DNA from: Nemertoderma westbladi | Taxonomy: Eukaryota; Xenacoelomorpha; Nemertodermatida; Nemertodermatidae | Assembly: GCA_032718475.1 (NCBI GenBank) | Contig: JAUCBJ010000168.1 | Span: forward strand, 1 to 64,000 | DNA length: 64,000 nt | Direction: 5' to 3' | Part shown: one piece after another, positions 31,401-41,399 of the stretch | Layout: each line of letters starts with the position of its first letter | How positions within the stretch are numbered: the stretch's first letter is position 1 | Program-made: the position numbers and the translations under genes | The notes under the pieces: generated by a model | Told to the model about the DNA's origin: nothing | Database searches by the model: none | What the model saw: the letters and a program-made list of their open reading frames with translations, nothing else

Positions 31401-34400
31401 CGAGTACCAGCGCGAAGAGGCCGGAGGGTTATTAAAACTCACCGATATCTATCAACTGATTTCACGGGAGGCCGTGATCGAGACTCGATCAAACTATACC
31501 GATCACCATATCGCGGCGGAAGGGATAGCTATTTCTGCGCCGAATCGGACTAAACCACTTCCGACGAACGCGAAAGCCGTTACTTACGCCACCCCTACTG
31601 AGACTTCTAAAGTTCTGACGCCTATCGGCACCACGCAGCCACGACAACAGTTGCCGGCAGACTTTGTGGGATGCTCATACTGCGAGCGGAACGGCAGAAA
31701 CCATAGCGGACATAAACTACGTGGATGTCGCGCTTTTAAAGAGTTAGGGATCGAGGAGAGGAGACTCCAAATCCGATCTCTAGATTCCTGTTGGAGATGT
31801 ATGAAGCCAGGACACGTCCGGAAGGATTGCCCGAGCGACGATACATGTTCTCTGTGTGGACGTAACCATGACGCGTTGCTTCACACAACTAGTCATACTC
31901 CGACCAGATGCTTTCGACAAGAGCATCCAGATAAAGCGGCTAGATGCTACGCGCTTTATAAGGAGCGTGCGCCGCACGAGATCCGTACCTTTTATACCGA
32001 CTGTATGGATCAGTCAGGATCATCGGACGAGGACGAGGAGGAAGACGACACTTTCTACATGCATGCAGGTGAGGAACAGCCTTCAATAACGCTCCTCACA
32101 CAGAACCAACTGAAAGGGTTTAGCGTGATTCCTATAAAGATTACCGGAACCCGAGGGAGCAAGCGTATATACGCCATCTTAGACTCTGCGTCATCGCATA
32201 GCTATGTCGACGAACAAGTAGCCGACGTAGTTACGGACATGAGTCAAGGTAAGACTGCTCAGTATACTGTAAGCAGCATGCATGGTAAGAGAGCGATTCC
32301 TGTGACGAGAGTAAAACTAACTTTAGACACTCTTCTTTCCAAAGCGGAACACAGCAAGGAGGAGCGCTCATTACTTCCGGTAAGAAATTTGACCTTTGCA
32401 GCTACGAAGGACTTTAGTAACTTGCTCGGCCCTGTGCCAGAGCAATCGCCGGAAGATCGTAAGTATTTCCGACACCTTGGAATACCGGAATGTCCTGTTA
32501 ACTATCGTTCCATTGCGATGTTAATTGGGACAGACCAGTTTAACTTACATCAGGTATGGGAGACACACCCATCTGTTATTACAGCGGGCAACCCCTACGC
32601 ATGTAGAACTCCCATAGGTTGGTATACTAGAGCACCAATACGTTCACTAGAGGTAAGTGACCAGGAGGACGACGTTTTGAGTACGTGTAGTTTATTGACT
32701 AACACGATAGATAATTCTCCTTCACACTCCTGTGGTCCAATTGTACGGACGACACTACGACAGACTTGCGTCACTAACGCAGACGCCACCGATACTGACG
32801 TAACCGATCTGGACATGACCATACGGACCTCTGACTTACAACTACTTGCAGTAGACCAGGTTGTATTGACTACCGAAGACCAAAGGGTTGTTGCCGTGGA
32901 TGACTCGATGAACGAGGATTTTGGAAGGCTTGCGAGCCTACCGAAAAATCCGAAGGTCATTGACCCCACCCACCAGGCTTCGACACCGGTCGTTGATCTT
33001 GGAAGGCTTGCGAGCCTACCGACAGATCAAAAGGTTGTCAAACCGCCGCACGACGATTCGACGCCGACTAGTGACACCGGAAGGCTTGCGAGCCTACCAG
33101 ACACATTGACACTAGCCACCGCAGCGGACGAAGACGTGGACGAGGACCATGGCGCAGTGCAAGCAGCGCTTGATCGACTGCTGACTGAACGGACCATACA
33201 ATGGTTGGAACAGGACTCAGCAGAACCCGGTAGTTACGAGACCGCTATGTCAGAACAGGAAAAACGGTCATTAAATATTATGAGAGATACCATTCGCCAG
33301 ACCGCGAATGGCCACTATGAGGTTGGTATGTTGTGGCGCAATGGACAACCTAAGCTCGTTAACAATTACCCGCTTGCTTTGAGGCGACTCAAATCAATAA
33401 GGCAGCGATTGTTGCGAGACGAGACGGCCCATATGCAATACAATGCACAACTTCAGACGTATCTCCAAAAGGGATACGCCATTAGGATGTTAAATCCCGA
33501 GGTAACCACAGACCAGACATATTACCTGCCACATCATTTTGTTCGACACCCGGACAAACCTGGCAAGGTGCGTGTAGTCAACGACTGCGCTGCGCTTTAC
33601 CAAGGGATGTCTATGAACAGCGAACTGATGGACGGGCCGAATATGAATAATTACCTCATGGGAGTCCTAATGCGTTTTAGACAACGCAAAGTGGCTTTCA
33701 CCTGTGACGTAGAGGCCATGTTTCACCAGGTTAAGGCTTTGGAGCGGGACAGGGACAGTTTGAGGTTTCTTTGGTATCCGGACGGAAACTTACAACTTCC
33801 ACCAGAAACTTACCAAATGCAGGTAAGAGTTTTCGGAGCCAGGGACAGCCCCAACTGCACCATGTACGCATTAAACCAGACCGCATTGGACAGACGAGAC
33901 CAATTTGACCCAGAAGTAGTTCGGACCGTGGAACGAGATTTCTACGTGGATGACGGCCTCAAGAGTTGTGACACCTTGGAGCGCGCTACAACCGTAGCAC
34001 ACCAACTCCAGGATTGTCTCGCTGAGGGCGGATTTCACCTGACGAAGTTCGCTTCCAACGAACCCGAACTGGTGAACTCATTTGACCCGACGGATCGCAG
34101 TGGAGGTGACTTAGACTTAGACTTAGAACCTCTGCCGACGACCAAAGTATTAGGACTTAGTTGGGACCCTAACACCGACAATTTTAGGGTACGTGTAAGG
34201 TCCAACGATCAGACTAGACCTCTCACTAAGAGGACTTGCTTATCGACCATGAGTCGATTGTATGACCCATTGTGTTTCATTAGTCCAGTGATCCTACATG
34301 CTAGGATCATACTCCGCAGCATTTGGCAAGCCGGACTGGAATGGGACGATCCCATCCCAGAAAAGTTAGCTGAGCGATGGAGGGACTGGGAAGCCCAACT

Positions 34401-37362
34401 GACGTTCCTACAAGACTATACCATACCGAGGGTATACTTTCCTTTGCAAACCACCTTTCCTGCCGATTTAGAGCTTCACAGCTTTAGTGACGCTAGCAAG
34501 GATGGATTGGGGGTTACTTTATACCTTAGACGACAAGTGACATCGGACAGCTACGATGTATCTCTCGTTACTTCAAGGGCTAGAACAATGCCATTGAAGT
34601 ATATGACTGTACCTCGTGGGGAGCTGCAAGCCGGGACGATATCCACCGATATTGTCAGTCAAGTTCAACGCGAGCTGGAGGCTAACTTGAAGGTCACATA
34701 TTGGACGGATGCGACGTTGGTACTTTGGTACATAAACAACGAAACATTTGAGTTCAAGACTTTCGTAGCCAACAGACGGGCTGAAATATTAGACCGGTCG
34801 CTCAAACAAGATTGGCGTCACTGTCCAGGGAAGCTGAACCCAGCTGACATCGCGTCACGGGGGATGCAACCACTTGACTTTTGTAAACCGGACAATAAAT
34901 CCTTTTGGTTTAGAGGACCCGATTTCCTACAGCGACCATCAGACGAATGGCCACCGTTATTCGACGCGACAACCAACACCATACCAGAGGGTGCCGAGAT
35001 AAAACTCGACAAGGTTGTCAAGTCTAAAGCGAAAGCCAACGCCAAGGTCAAGAGGAAAAAAGGACGGACGAAATCTGATGACCTGGACGCCAGACCTGAC
35101 ATTACGCCAGACGTCTCGCCAGACACTCGACCAGACGCTTGTACGAATCCTTCGCCGGATGTTCCGTGGGAGATTTCACCAGACGTTTCGCCGGATTGTT
35201 CACCAGATTACTCGCCAGACTATTCACCAGAAGCGACACCAGATTGTTCTCCGGATTGTTCGCCAGATTGTTTGATGGAATTCTCGACAGAATGTCTACC
35301 GGACGTCTCACCAGACTTTCCACCAGACATCTCGACAGACTGTCCACCAGACTTTAGACCAGACTTTCTGACAGAGGTTACGCTAGACAGACTTTGGGAC
35401 CGACAACAAGACATTTCGCTGGATGTTCCGCGCTATGTCTCACCAGACGTCTCACCAAACTGTTCACCGGACGCTTCACCAGACTGTCTACTAGACACTC
35501 CATTAGAAGACCCATTGGAGCGGACCTTTAGAGACTTACCGAATTCGACTTCTTTGGACGACAAAGGTGTGGCCACAGGGATTACACTCCGCTCAAAGAA
35601 GGTACTTGACTTACCTACAGGTAAACGTGTGACTAAGGTTAGGAAGCTTACAGGCTCACAGGAACACACTGACACTGTAGAGTTGAAACCATTACTGCCA
35701 GTCGACACATTAGGTGCGGACGGTAAAGGTAAGACCGTAGAGATTGACGTACTTGGGGACTCAGACAAACCTACCGGAAGGCCCGTGGGCCTACCAAGTC
35801 CAGACAAGTATCCACACTACGATTACACCTTACCCGATGACGTCACCAACACTTACGTTGACAGGATAGTGAACCTAACTAGATCATGGACTGACGCGTG
35901 CCGCAAGTTAGCATGGCTCAAACGATTGAGACAATATGCCAGAGGCAAACGCGACTTTCCTAGAAGACTTACCTTAAAGGAAATTGGCCACTGTGAAGTT
36001 GATATCATTCGACATTATCAATTGCGATATTTCGCACGAGAGTTCACAGCGATCAAACAAGGTAAACAGATTAAGTCTTCACCGATTTTGAGTTGGAGTC
36101 CGATTATTTACCGGGGCTTACTTTGTCACAAGTCCAGACTCCAAAACATCGACTTTGCACTTGACTTTAGGTATCCTATCATCATACCGCAACACCATGA
36201 ATTACAGCGCGCTATGATACTGGACGCACATGTACAACTCAAACACGTAGGTAGACACCACTGTCTATCACACTTACGCTCGAGGTTTGTACTGATTAGA
36301 CCTAGTAAGGCACTGAGTTCGGTAACACGGAACTGTATTATTTGTAAGAAGGTGCACGCGAGGATAGGACACCAAGAAATGAGTGAACTACCATTAGCGA
36401 GATTACAGGCATTTAGACCCCCTTTCACTGAGACAGGGATAGACTGTTTTGGACCCATAATCGCGAAACGCGGAAGGGTACAGGTAAAACGTTGGGGATT
36501 GATCTTCACTTGCATGGCCAGCAGAGCTGTCCATATAGAGCGAGTGACAGACTTGACCACCAATGCCTTTATCCTAGCCTTACGGCGATTTATCGCTAGA
36601 CGTGGATTGGTCAAATCCATATACTGCGACCAAGGGACAAACTTTGTGGGTGCACGGAACGAAATAACCAGAGCTTTGAGAAGATTGGACCAAAACCAGA
36701 TTTCCGAGGAACTACGTCCTCACCGTATTGTTTGGTTTTTCAATACTCCAGACAGTCCGTGGAGAGGCGGCGTTTGGGAAAGGCTGATTGGCTCAATAAA
36801 GACAGCTATGGCTAAAGTAGTACCGACGCAACACATTTTGACAGACGACCAACTGACGACGTTACTAATAGAAATCGAAGCAATCTTAAATACTAGACCG
36901 ATCGCTTTGATCCCAGACAATAACGACGTACAGTTTGCCTTGACACCAGCGCACCTGCTTATGCAGGCGCCGACGACACTGTTGCCCATTTCGGTACCCG
37001 TTGATAGTGACGGATACGGCAACAAGGCTTGGAAAATCACTCAATTGCTTGCAAATAAATTCTGGGAAATATGGCAGAAATATTATTTACCCTCTATTTC
37101 GACCAGAACCTCTTGGTATCTAAATACCCGATGTTTAAGACGTGGTGACCATGTTTTATTGGCTGAAGCTAATCTGAAAAGACGGTTTTGGCTGACTGGA
37201 GTCATTTTGACCACGCACCCTACATCTGGTGTAGTGAGGACAGTTACTGTAAAGACTATCGACGGACGTACCGTAGATAGGCCTGTACAACGTCTCGTGC
37301 TCCTTGAGGAGACTAGAAACGAGACAGGAGACTACAAATCTCCACCCAATATTAGTAAATAG
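28477..37362 (+). CDS. gag-pol: BEL/Pao gag-pol polyprotein, 2961 codons
   Basis: A single intact frame. Gag: acidic N terminus, a long Ala/Glu/Arg/Gln coiled coil (~275-430), a low-complexity region, a DUF1759-like gag segment (~827-978, PPKFSGNAKHW...) and Cys/His knuckles (~1065-1138) including CWRCMKPGHVRKDC at 1105-1118. Protease: ILDSASSHSYV with Asp1236, followed by TPIGWYTRAPI (DUF1758-like). RT (Peptidase_A17 neighbourhood): catalytic FTCDVEAMF (Asp1744) and YVDD 1823-1826. RNase H: Asp2005 in SDAS, Glu2049, Asp2078 and Asp2124 (NPADIASRG). A Ser-Pro-Asp repeat linker lies at ~2207-2345. Integrase: zinc-binding H/C residues from His2585 to CIICKK, catalytic Asp2656, Asp2718, Glu2768, then a DUF5641-like C terminus. 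All catalytic residues are present. Gag and pol share one frame, so any gag excess would have to come from proteolysis or translation control. It is longer than most BEL polyproteins because of the linkers. Confidence 0.97.
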   Translation: MSDTPHSTRYPPTDYDSCDPDRSTVDEPRRRTRDSADVTPLASPVPRTEIPEAAMRGDGRIEDFLTVPQTRSREPDMVSSTGSQENVIRSIGGHMAQITRNLGEGFRVLRELTAPMSRYEFYTLQVRIESRVHASVDKLRGLHELAELRGDNFTQVKIIDKLVSARESITQFKSVIRLAQQEQFDQLLGESVSDALLQPEEEEELYCLDGRLETLTNFLRRCGVPIDEPEVEPRGTTEVLTTEGSRAYQHPPLDRSFVSVRSNVGDVSRTASVITRQQQEVARRQQVAEEEAQHQMAQIAIEGERQHREDEARIAQLKAQAEFEASEMRRLEEDLAREAAADELARQAAADVLARQAAADELARKKAASNARAKLEARQINARLAIQEAELAAQQQDADRREREMQLQFELNRRSRETANAQADLELDARDRSIRSRTGHDLSALDRMEARYRGIQKRIEEGSVGAIDRGEEFVEDYCKRFPQVIPMLKPTTPIKPVFVTKPKEITPVRSTQGNRFVVTEIPQPRATSSPILAGNITSPPTVSRSLLVGREEPAFMTIKQVSKPLQVKPVTCCANPVIYRLTTKPDYFTRPLTQCSTQPTTSWKACEPTELRRRMDVGSTHGIGQRIARPTTSWKACEPTELRRAVDSGPPRTRSRIIRRTRTRQPPYPDDSDSSSDSESTEREIFRTGAAEDYKREERSTNPYIDNPPRETPQQKPTLQPAEAISTNRLAEIMRPVADRLAQIEERLEAQPSDRSRTSVELEQPRQHRPPRREQETRRTPTHREEDPVNNSYRRTTRGRERLDDATEQGRGQLDLVNEIAKFAARHGLPAQQPPKFSGNAKHWRTLVDYVESQIAKCAFTSTEKFNYLLQVLSGEPKRLAETFIGVHDAFELAYDRLYSIYGGNVAMAKSIIEDLCRGGNISKPIDLLRLADEIKNAIGTLRSIGQLEYANAPTVLIRIIGRLHHRLRREWRRIEYQREEAGGLLKLTDIYQLISREAVIETRSNYTDHHIAAEGIAISAPNRTKPLPTNAKAVTYATPTETSKVLTPIGTTQPRQQLPADFVGCSYCERNGRNHSGHKLRGCRAFKELGIEERRLQIRSLDSCWRCMKPGHVRKDCPSDDTCSLCGRNHDALLHTTSHTPTRCFRQEHPDKAARCYALYKERAPHEIRTFYTDCMDQSGSSDEDEEEDDTFYMHAGEEQPSITLLTQNQLKGFSVIPIKITGTRGSKRIYAILDSASSHSYVDEQVADVVTDMSQGKTAQYTVSSMHGKRAIPVTRVKLTLDTLLSKAEHSKEERSLLPVRNLTFAATKDFSNLLGPVPEQSPEDRKYFRHLGIPECPVNYRSIAMLIGTDQFNLHQVWETHPSVITAGNPYACRTPIGWYTRAPIRSLEVSDQEDDVLSTCSLLTNTIDNSPSHSCGPIVRTTLRQTCVTNADATDTDVTDLDMTIRTSDLQLLAVDQVVLTTEDQRVVAVDDSMNEDFGRLASLPKNPKVIDPTHQASTPVVDLGRLASLPTDQKVVKPPHDDSTPTSDTGRLASLPDTLTLATAADEDVDEDHGAVQAALDRLLTERTIQWLEQDSAEPGSYETAMSEQEKRSLNIMRDTIRQTANGHYEVGMLWRNGQPKLVNNYPLALRRLKSIRQRLLRDETAHMQYNAQLQTYLQKGYAIRMLNPEVTTDQTYYLPHHFVRHPDKPGKVRVVNDCAALYQGMSMNSELMDGPNMNNYLMGVLMRFRQRKVAFTCDVEAMFHQVKALERDRDSLRFLWYPDGNLQLPPETYQMQVRVFGARDSPNCTMYALNQTALDRRDQFDPEVVRTVERDFYVDDGLKSCDTLERATTVAHQLQDCLAEGGFHLTKFASNEPELVNSFDPTDRSGGDLDLDLEPLPTTKVLGLSWDPNTDNFRVRVRSNDQTRPLTKRTCLSTMSRLYDPLCFISPVILHARIILRSIWQAGLEWDDPIPEKLAERWRDWEAQLTFLQDYTIPRVYFPLQTTFPADLELHSFSDASKDGLGVTLYLRRQVTSDSYDVSLVTSRARTMPLKYMTVPRGELQAGTISTDIVSQVQRELEANLKVTYWTDATLVLWYINNETFEFKTFVANRRAEILDRSLKQDWRHCPGKLNPADIASRGMQPLDFCKPDNKSFWFRGPDFLQRPSDEWPPLFDATTNTIPEGAEIKLDKVVKSKAKANAKVKRKKGRTKSDDLDARPDITPDVSPDTRPDACTNPSPDVPWEISPDVSPDCSPDYSPDYSPEATPDCSPDCSPDCLMEFSTECLPDVSPDFPPDISTDCPPDFRPDFLTEVTLDRLWDRQQDISLDVPRYVSPDVSPNCSPDASPDCLLDTPLEDPLERTFRDLPNSTSLDDKGVATGITLRSKKVLDLPTGKRVTKVRKLTGSQEHTDTVELKPLLPVDTLGADGKGKTVEIDVLGDSDKPTGRPVGLPSPDKYPHYDYTLPDDVTNTYVDRIVNLTRSWTDACRKLAWLKRLRQYARGKRDFPRRLTLKEIGHCEVDIIRHYQLRYFAREFTAIKQGKQIKSSPILSWSPIIYRGLLCHKSRLQNIDFALDFRYPIIIPQHHELQRAMILDAHVQLKHVGRHHCLSHLRSRFVLIRPSKALSSVTRNCIICKKVHARIGHQEMSELPLARLQAFRPPFTETGIDCFGPIIAKRGRVQVKRWGLIFTCMASRAVHIERVTDLTTNAFILALRRFIARRGLVKSIYCDQGTNFVGARNEITRALRRLDQNQISEELRPHRIVWFFNTPDSPWRGGVWERLIGSIKTAMAKVVPTQHILTDDQLTTLLIEIEAILNTRPIALIPDNNDVQFALTPAHLLMQAPTTLLPISVPVDSDGYGNKAWKITQLLANKFWEIWQKYYLPSISTRTSWYLNTRCLRRGDHVLLAEANLKRRFWLTGVILTTHPTSGVVRTVTVKTIDGRTVDRPVQRLVLLEETRNETGDYKSPPNISK
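35095..35511 (+). repeat. Ser/Thr-Pro-Asp repeat linker between RNase H and integrase of B
   Basis: About 140 residues (2207-2345) made of a three- to four-residue repeat: SPD, TPD, RPD and variants such as SPDCSPDYSPD, from CACCAGA(C/T)-type DNA. It is preceded by a basic Lys-rich stretch (residues ~2180-2205). The repeat is acidic, rich in cysteine, and should be disordered. No such linker is usual at this place in BEL/Pao proteins as far as I know. It is in frame and contains no stop. Confidence 0.85.
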
Positions 37363-39150
37363 ATGTGGGACCTTTGTTGGCCGCCACATAGACCTACTGT
37401 ATTTTAGTTATTTGTATTTGTATTACTGTACGTGCATTTGTAATCCTCTTCACTGTAGATAGAGACAGCGGTGGAATTCCATTGTCTTTATACGTGAACA
37501 TGGAGGGTAGTACCCTTATGTATCACATAGGAGCGGGATTGTGTGTACAGTAGGAATGGAATTCCACTTGGAACCCACAAGTGAGACATTTTTCAAAAAT
37601 TATTAGACAAATCCATTTATTTGGATTTAAATTTAAGAAAAACGATTCTCCAGTGAAAGCAAATTCTAGAATACAGCTAGATAAAATTAAATTGGGGAGG
37701 ACAAGAGCGGATGGAAGGCTTGCGAGCCTACCGATAAATTTTTTTTGGAAAAAGAAAATCGGCCTTGTTCTACGTAGTCGTGTCTACTATTATTTAGACC
37801 AATTAATTCTCGACTGCACTATTTTTCTTGGGAAACGTAGTTTGGGAAATTAAAAGGTGAGTATTTTAGACTCGCGGCTAGTTTACCCGGAATTCGTTTT
37901 TTTTTTATCGGCATTTTTTGGATTAGGAGCCAGTGCGAAATCACGCGAACCCGAAGTCATTAGGCAAATGGGTTGGGGTTTAGAGCAAAGTTGAGCCAAA
38001 AGCCGACAAACTCTAAGTCTCCTCACATCTAACCTCTGTTTGTGCTTCCTCTAGTAGAAACACTTATCAGGAATCCACGCAGGAATAGGAGCACCAGGCG
38101 CCGTTCAACCGATATGGGGCCAAAACTTTAACCTGTTTGGAGTGGAGAGTATGGCTAGGAGTACAGCCAAGCTTGCTAAATCCAAGGCGGATCCAAACAT
38201 CACGCGACAGCGATTGGACGCTCATAACAAAAGAGCGGAGGAGTTACGCGCGGAGTTCAAAGCGTTGTACACCTACGATGCGTTATGCGACGCCAGCGAC
38301 GTTTGCGAGAACCCCGAACCGATATTAGCGCGTTGCCCAAACCACCAAAGTCTGCGTTACCAAGAAGGCGGTCGTTTCATCTCCCGTTGTCCCCTTTCCT
38401 AGCGTTTTGGAACCACCGACAACTCGACGCCGAAGTCCGAGCCCAGTTCGACCTCGACCACCACCCAATCGCAATAGAGGACGTGGACGAGCCCGGTCGG
38501 CCAAGGAATAGGAAAGCGAGAAGAAAGGATATTATATTCAGATATTATATTTGGATGTTATATTGGATATTTATATTGGATATTTTATATTTGGATATTA
38601 TATTTGGGTATTTATATCGGACGTTGGGTTTGGAAGAACGAGATATGGAAAGGAAGGCTTGCGAGCCTACCGTTAGCAATTAGTGCTCAGGAGGAGATAT
38701 CCAGACCAGCAGGACGAACTTTTCAGATCGTCAGGAGGACACGTTAAGACTTATTTGAAAGGATTTTAGCACATTATGTTTATTTTATATTTGAACTGAT
38801 TTAATTTGGTGAAGGTTTATTATGTATATTTACAATATATAAAGATTTATCGAAAGAGTTACAATTATTTGTTCGATTTGTTTTGATTTATTTGTTCTGA
38901 TTTGTTTAATTTGCTTACCTTGATAACCGAAAGCCTTTTTTGTATTTTAGGCACTAAAGTTAATTCGTAAATTTGTATTTGTATGTACGATCGATTGTAT
39001 TTACGCCGTATCTGCAATATTAAGTATGCAATAATTAGATAGTGATTATATTTTATATTTTAGGCCCTACCAGTAGATTTAGAAGTAGTTTGTAAATATT
39101 TTATATTTCGATTGGTGAAAACAGTCTTACTTACTGTTTTCATGGAGCGG
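37363..39150 (+). other. B 3' internal region with short ORFs, hairpin and polypurine tract
   Basis: 1.8 kb between gag-pol and the 3' LTR. It includes two hairpin words (37713 and 38652), AT-rich GGATATTATATTT repeats near 38525-38620, and a perfect 9-bp inverted repeat GAAAACAGT/ACTGTTTTC at 39117-39141 directly before the short purine-rich CATGGAGCGG and the LTR. A 90-codon frame at 37581-37853 contains one hairpin word read as GRLASLP and shows no domain. Confidence 0.6.
38151..38402 (+). CDS. small ORF downstream of B gag-pol, unassigned
   Basis: ATG at 38151 opens 83 codons: MARSTAKLAKSKADPN..., a Lys/Arg/Ala-rich helix-like half and then a C-terminal part with five cysteines (CDASDVC, ARCPNHQSLRY, SRCPL). 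The codon style resembles gag-pol more than the surrounding AT-rich DNA. It overlaps another frame (38285-38683) whose hydrophobic stretch derives from the GATATTATATT repeat. It may be a small accessory protein or the remnant of a longer one; I do not recognise it. Confidence 0.35.
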   Translation: MARSTAKLAKSKADPNITRQRLDAHNKRAEELRAEFKALYTYDALCDASDVCENPEPILARCPNHQSLRYQEGGRFISRCPLS

Positions 39151-41399
39151 TGATGAATTATTTCACTATAAGGTAGCATTTGTAGTTTAACTTTAACGTA
39201 AAAACTTTCGAAATCCGACGCATTTTGATTAAGTTACAGTAATGTAATATGCCTATTCATATTTGTACACATAAAACCCTTAGGTACTCTCGTGGCGTAG
39301 TGGTCAGATGGTTAAGGCGTTGGTTACATTACATAGGTTACGAGTTCGAATCCCAGTCGGGAAATTTGTATTTTGGGACCATTTATTTTCGTTTGGTGCT
39401 AATTGGTAGGCCAATGAGAAGCGTACAACGTAGCGAATGATGAGCCAGGCCAATCATAGGGCATAAATTATCTTATTGCTCAAATGTGAGGCAGTGGAAA
39501 ATTCTGTTAGGATTCCATGTCCCAGATTAGTGTAAGGGCCGGACTGCGTTGAACGATGAGCTGGGCCAATCATAGGGCACGAAGCACTTTATTGCTCAAA
39601 TGTGAAGCTGTGGAAAATTCTGTTTAGTTTCCATGTGCGATATTTAGTATAAAAGGCCGGTTTGCCTTCGGTTATCACTTACCCTTGCCCTTATACCCCT
39701 TATAATTCCTTATAACGTTATTAACACTCTTATTCTTGTAAAAATTAGTTTATTCGGTTTCTTGTTGAAACTTTATTTGATAAATCCCTTTGTAAAACTG
39801 TAAATATACTGCAAATTCCTGAACATGTTTTCTTTTGGTCCAACTTTGGGACAGCCAAACATCAGGGAGATGGCAGCCTAGACCGTTAGGCCGTAAGCAA
39901 CGCAGGGAAGAGATGTCCACAACACGCTAGCGCCCACATTGGATTGACCGCGCACCCCCTTTGCCCCTTCGAAATGCTCAACTTGCCATGCAGCGCCCGC
40001 TTTGTGAGAAGGTAAGACTTTGTTCGACGCCCTTGCCCGCCGTAAGACCTATAGATCAGGGTAAGCGTGACACCGTACTGGACGCCGCAAATTTAGGATC
40101 AAATAATTATATCCAGACAACACCCCCCCTTTGTCAGTCCTACGAACCCCTGGGTTAACCTGTACTTCCTACAGGTGCGAACTATTGCCATTCGTCAGTA
40201 CGCGAGTACATATTAGGTACGGAGGGCATATGTTCCATAATTTAGTGATTCGTAGCACTGACTGTTTGGTACCGGTTCGCTTTGTAGAACGTACATTAGT
40301 ACCCCCCCCCCCCCCTGTCTGGAGTTAGCTATTTGATCAGGCAAGGAGTATTTCTGCTACCGGCACACTGCTTGGCCTAGGGAGGTTTATTAATATCCTA
40401 CCGCGCCTTGCCACGTACTGATAGGTATTGCTGCTAACTACCGCAGCAACAAAGTTCTAGAATAAAATTAGTATACCAGATCAGCTAACGTACGGTAGCA
40501 ATTAACCCCTATTTCTTATCTTACAACCAGAATCTGGTATTAGTGCCGATCACGGGTGTAGTTACTAACACTGTGGTTGCCCATTGGGTTGTGGATAGGA
40601 AGGAGAGAGCTTTGACGTCATTTGTGAGTATAAAGTTCTACAAACGCGACTAGTTTATTTTAGTAGCTAGCGCACGGTATCATTTCGGTCAGAAAATCGC
40701 TAAAACCTAGTAAAAGGAATTACACAAAATTGTTTTATTTGTAACACACCCACACACACACGCCCTAAAACATATTGCCCTTAGAGTTCTACTAGCTATA
40801 GCGTACTATATATTATTTTAGGTAGAAATTATCTGTATTTGTAAAATTAGGATCTGATTTGATTGCGGCAAGATAGAGTATTTCACTTTCGTTACATTTA
40901 GGCTTGACCCTTTAGACTGATTTCGTACAGGGGGATCAGTTATCGTTACATTTAGGCACGACTTTAGGCTGATTTAGACAGGGGTAATCAGCATTGTTAC
41001 ACTAGGTCTGTTAACCACCTAGTTCGTATATAAACCATATAAATCACACCGCGGCAAGTTACTGTATTTAGGACTGTCAGCGATAGTTAGGATTCGCTGC
41101 GCGGGGATTGTTTTCCCGTGAGTTTGTTCTGTTACTGTAACTGTACATCTGCCTCACCGGTTAGAGGACAGGTATCCTTTTGTCTAGTACGTAGGCATTA
41201 GACCCGCTCACGTACATAGAATAGATACTAGGCTCTGTTCCTCGCCAGTAGTCGTTTGTGTATTGTATCTGTTTATTTAGATATCCTGGACTGGGATTTG
41301 TTGTCAGATACTGTACGAGCCCGTATACATTACTAGAGTCTCATAGTAAGATACATCGTTACTAGGATCTGGTAAGCGGTATACTACTGGACCCTTACA
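39151..41399 (+). repeat. B 3' LTR
   Basis: 2249 bp, collinear with the 5' LTR. It carries the same tRNA-like boxes (A box 39293-39303, B box 39343-39353), CCAAT/TATA and CRE/TATA groups. Compensating one-base indels (one A fewer before GGCCGG, one C more in the poly-C run) keep the length equal. It is followed by TSD CTACT at 41400-41404. Confidence 0.95.

Larger units (their letters stand above)
29202..38671 (+). repeat. nine dispersed copies of a 20-bp hairpin word in B
   Basis: The word GGAAGGCTTGCGAGCCTACC (stem AGGCT/AGCCT, loop TGCG) occurs at 30284, 30377, 32923, 33001, 33079, 37713 and 38652. Variants lie at 29202 (AGGCTCGCGAGCCT, a full palindrome) and 35776 (AGGCCCGTGGGCCT). Within the polyprotein the copies fall in all three phases: WKACEPTE, GRLASLP and GSRAYQ. 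The last two copies lie beyond the gag-pol stop. The 35776 variant changes both partners of a stem pair (T-A to C-G), and the 29202 variant turns a T-G pair into C-G. Selection or spread is therefore at the nucleic-acid level, not the protein level. Confidence 0.9.
25517..41399 (+). mobile_element. element B: complete autonomous BEL/Pao LTR retrotransposon
   Basis: A 15.9-kb element with 2249-bp LTRs at both ends (25517-27765 and 39151-41399) and TSD CTACT at 25512-25516 and 41400-41404. Termini are TGATGAATT...GGACCCTTACA. One unbroken 2961-codon gag-pol frame lies between. By eye the two LTRs differ at only about eight sites plus two one-base indels, so insertion is recent and the copy may still be competent. 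The LTRs are unusually long for BEL/Pao and carry pol II- and pol III-like promoter motifs. The empty target site is preserved at 46913-46917 in the duplicated segment. B LTRs are unrelated in sequence to those of M and P1. Confidence 0.95.
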
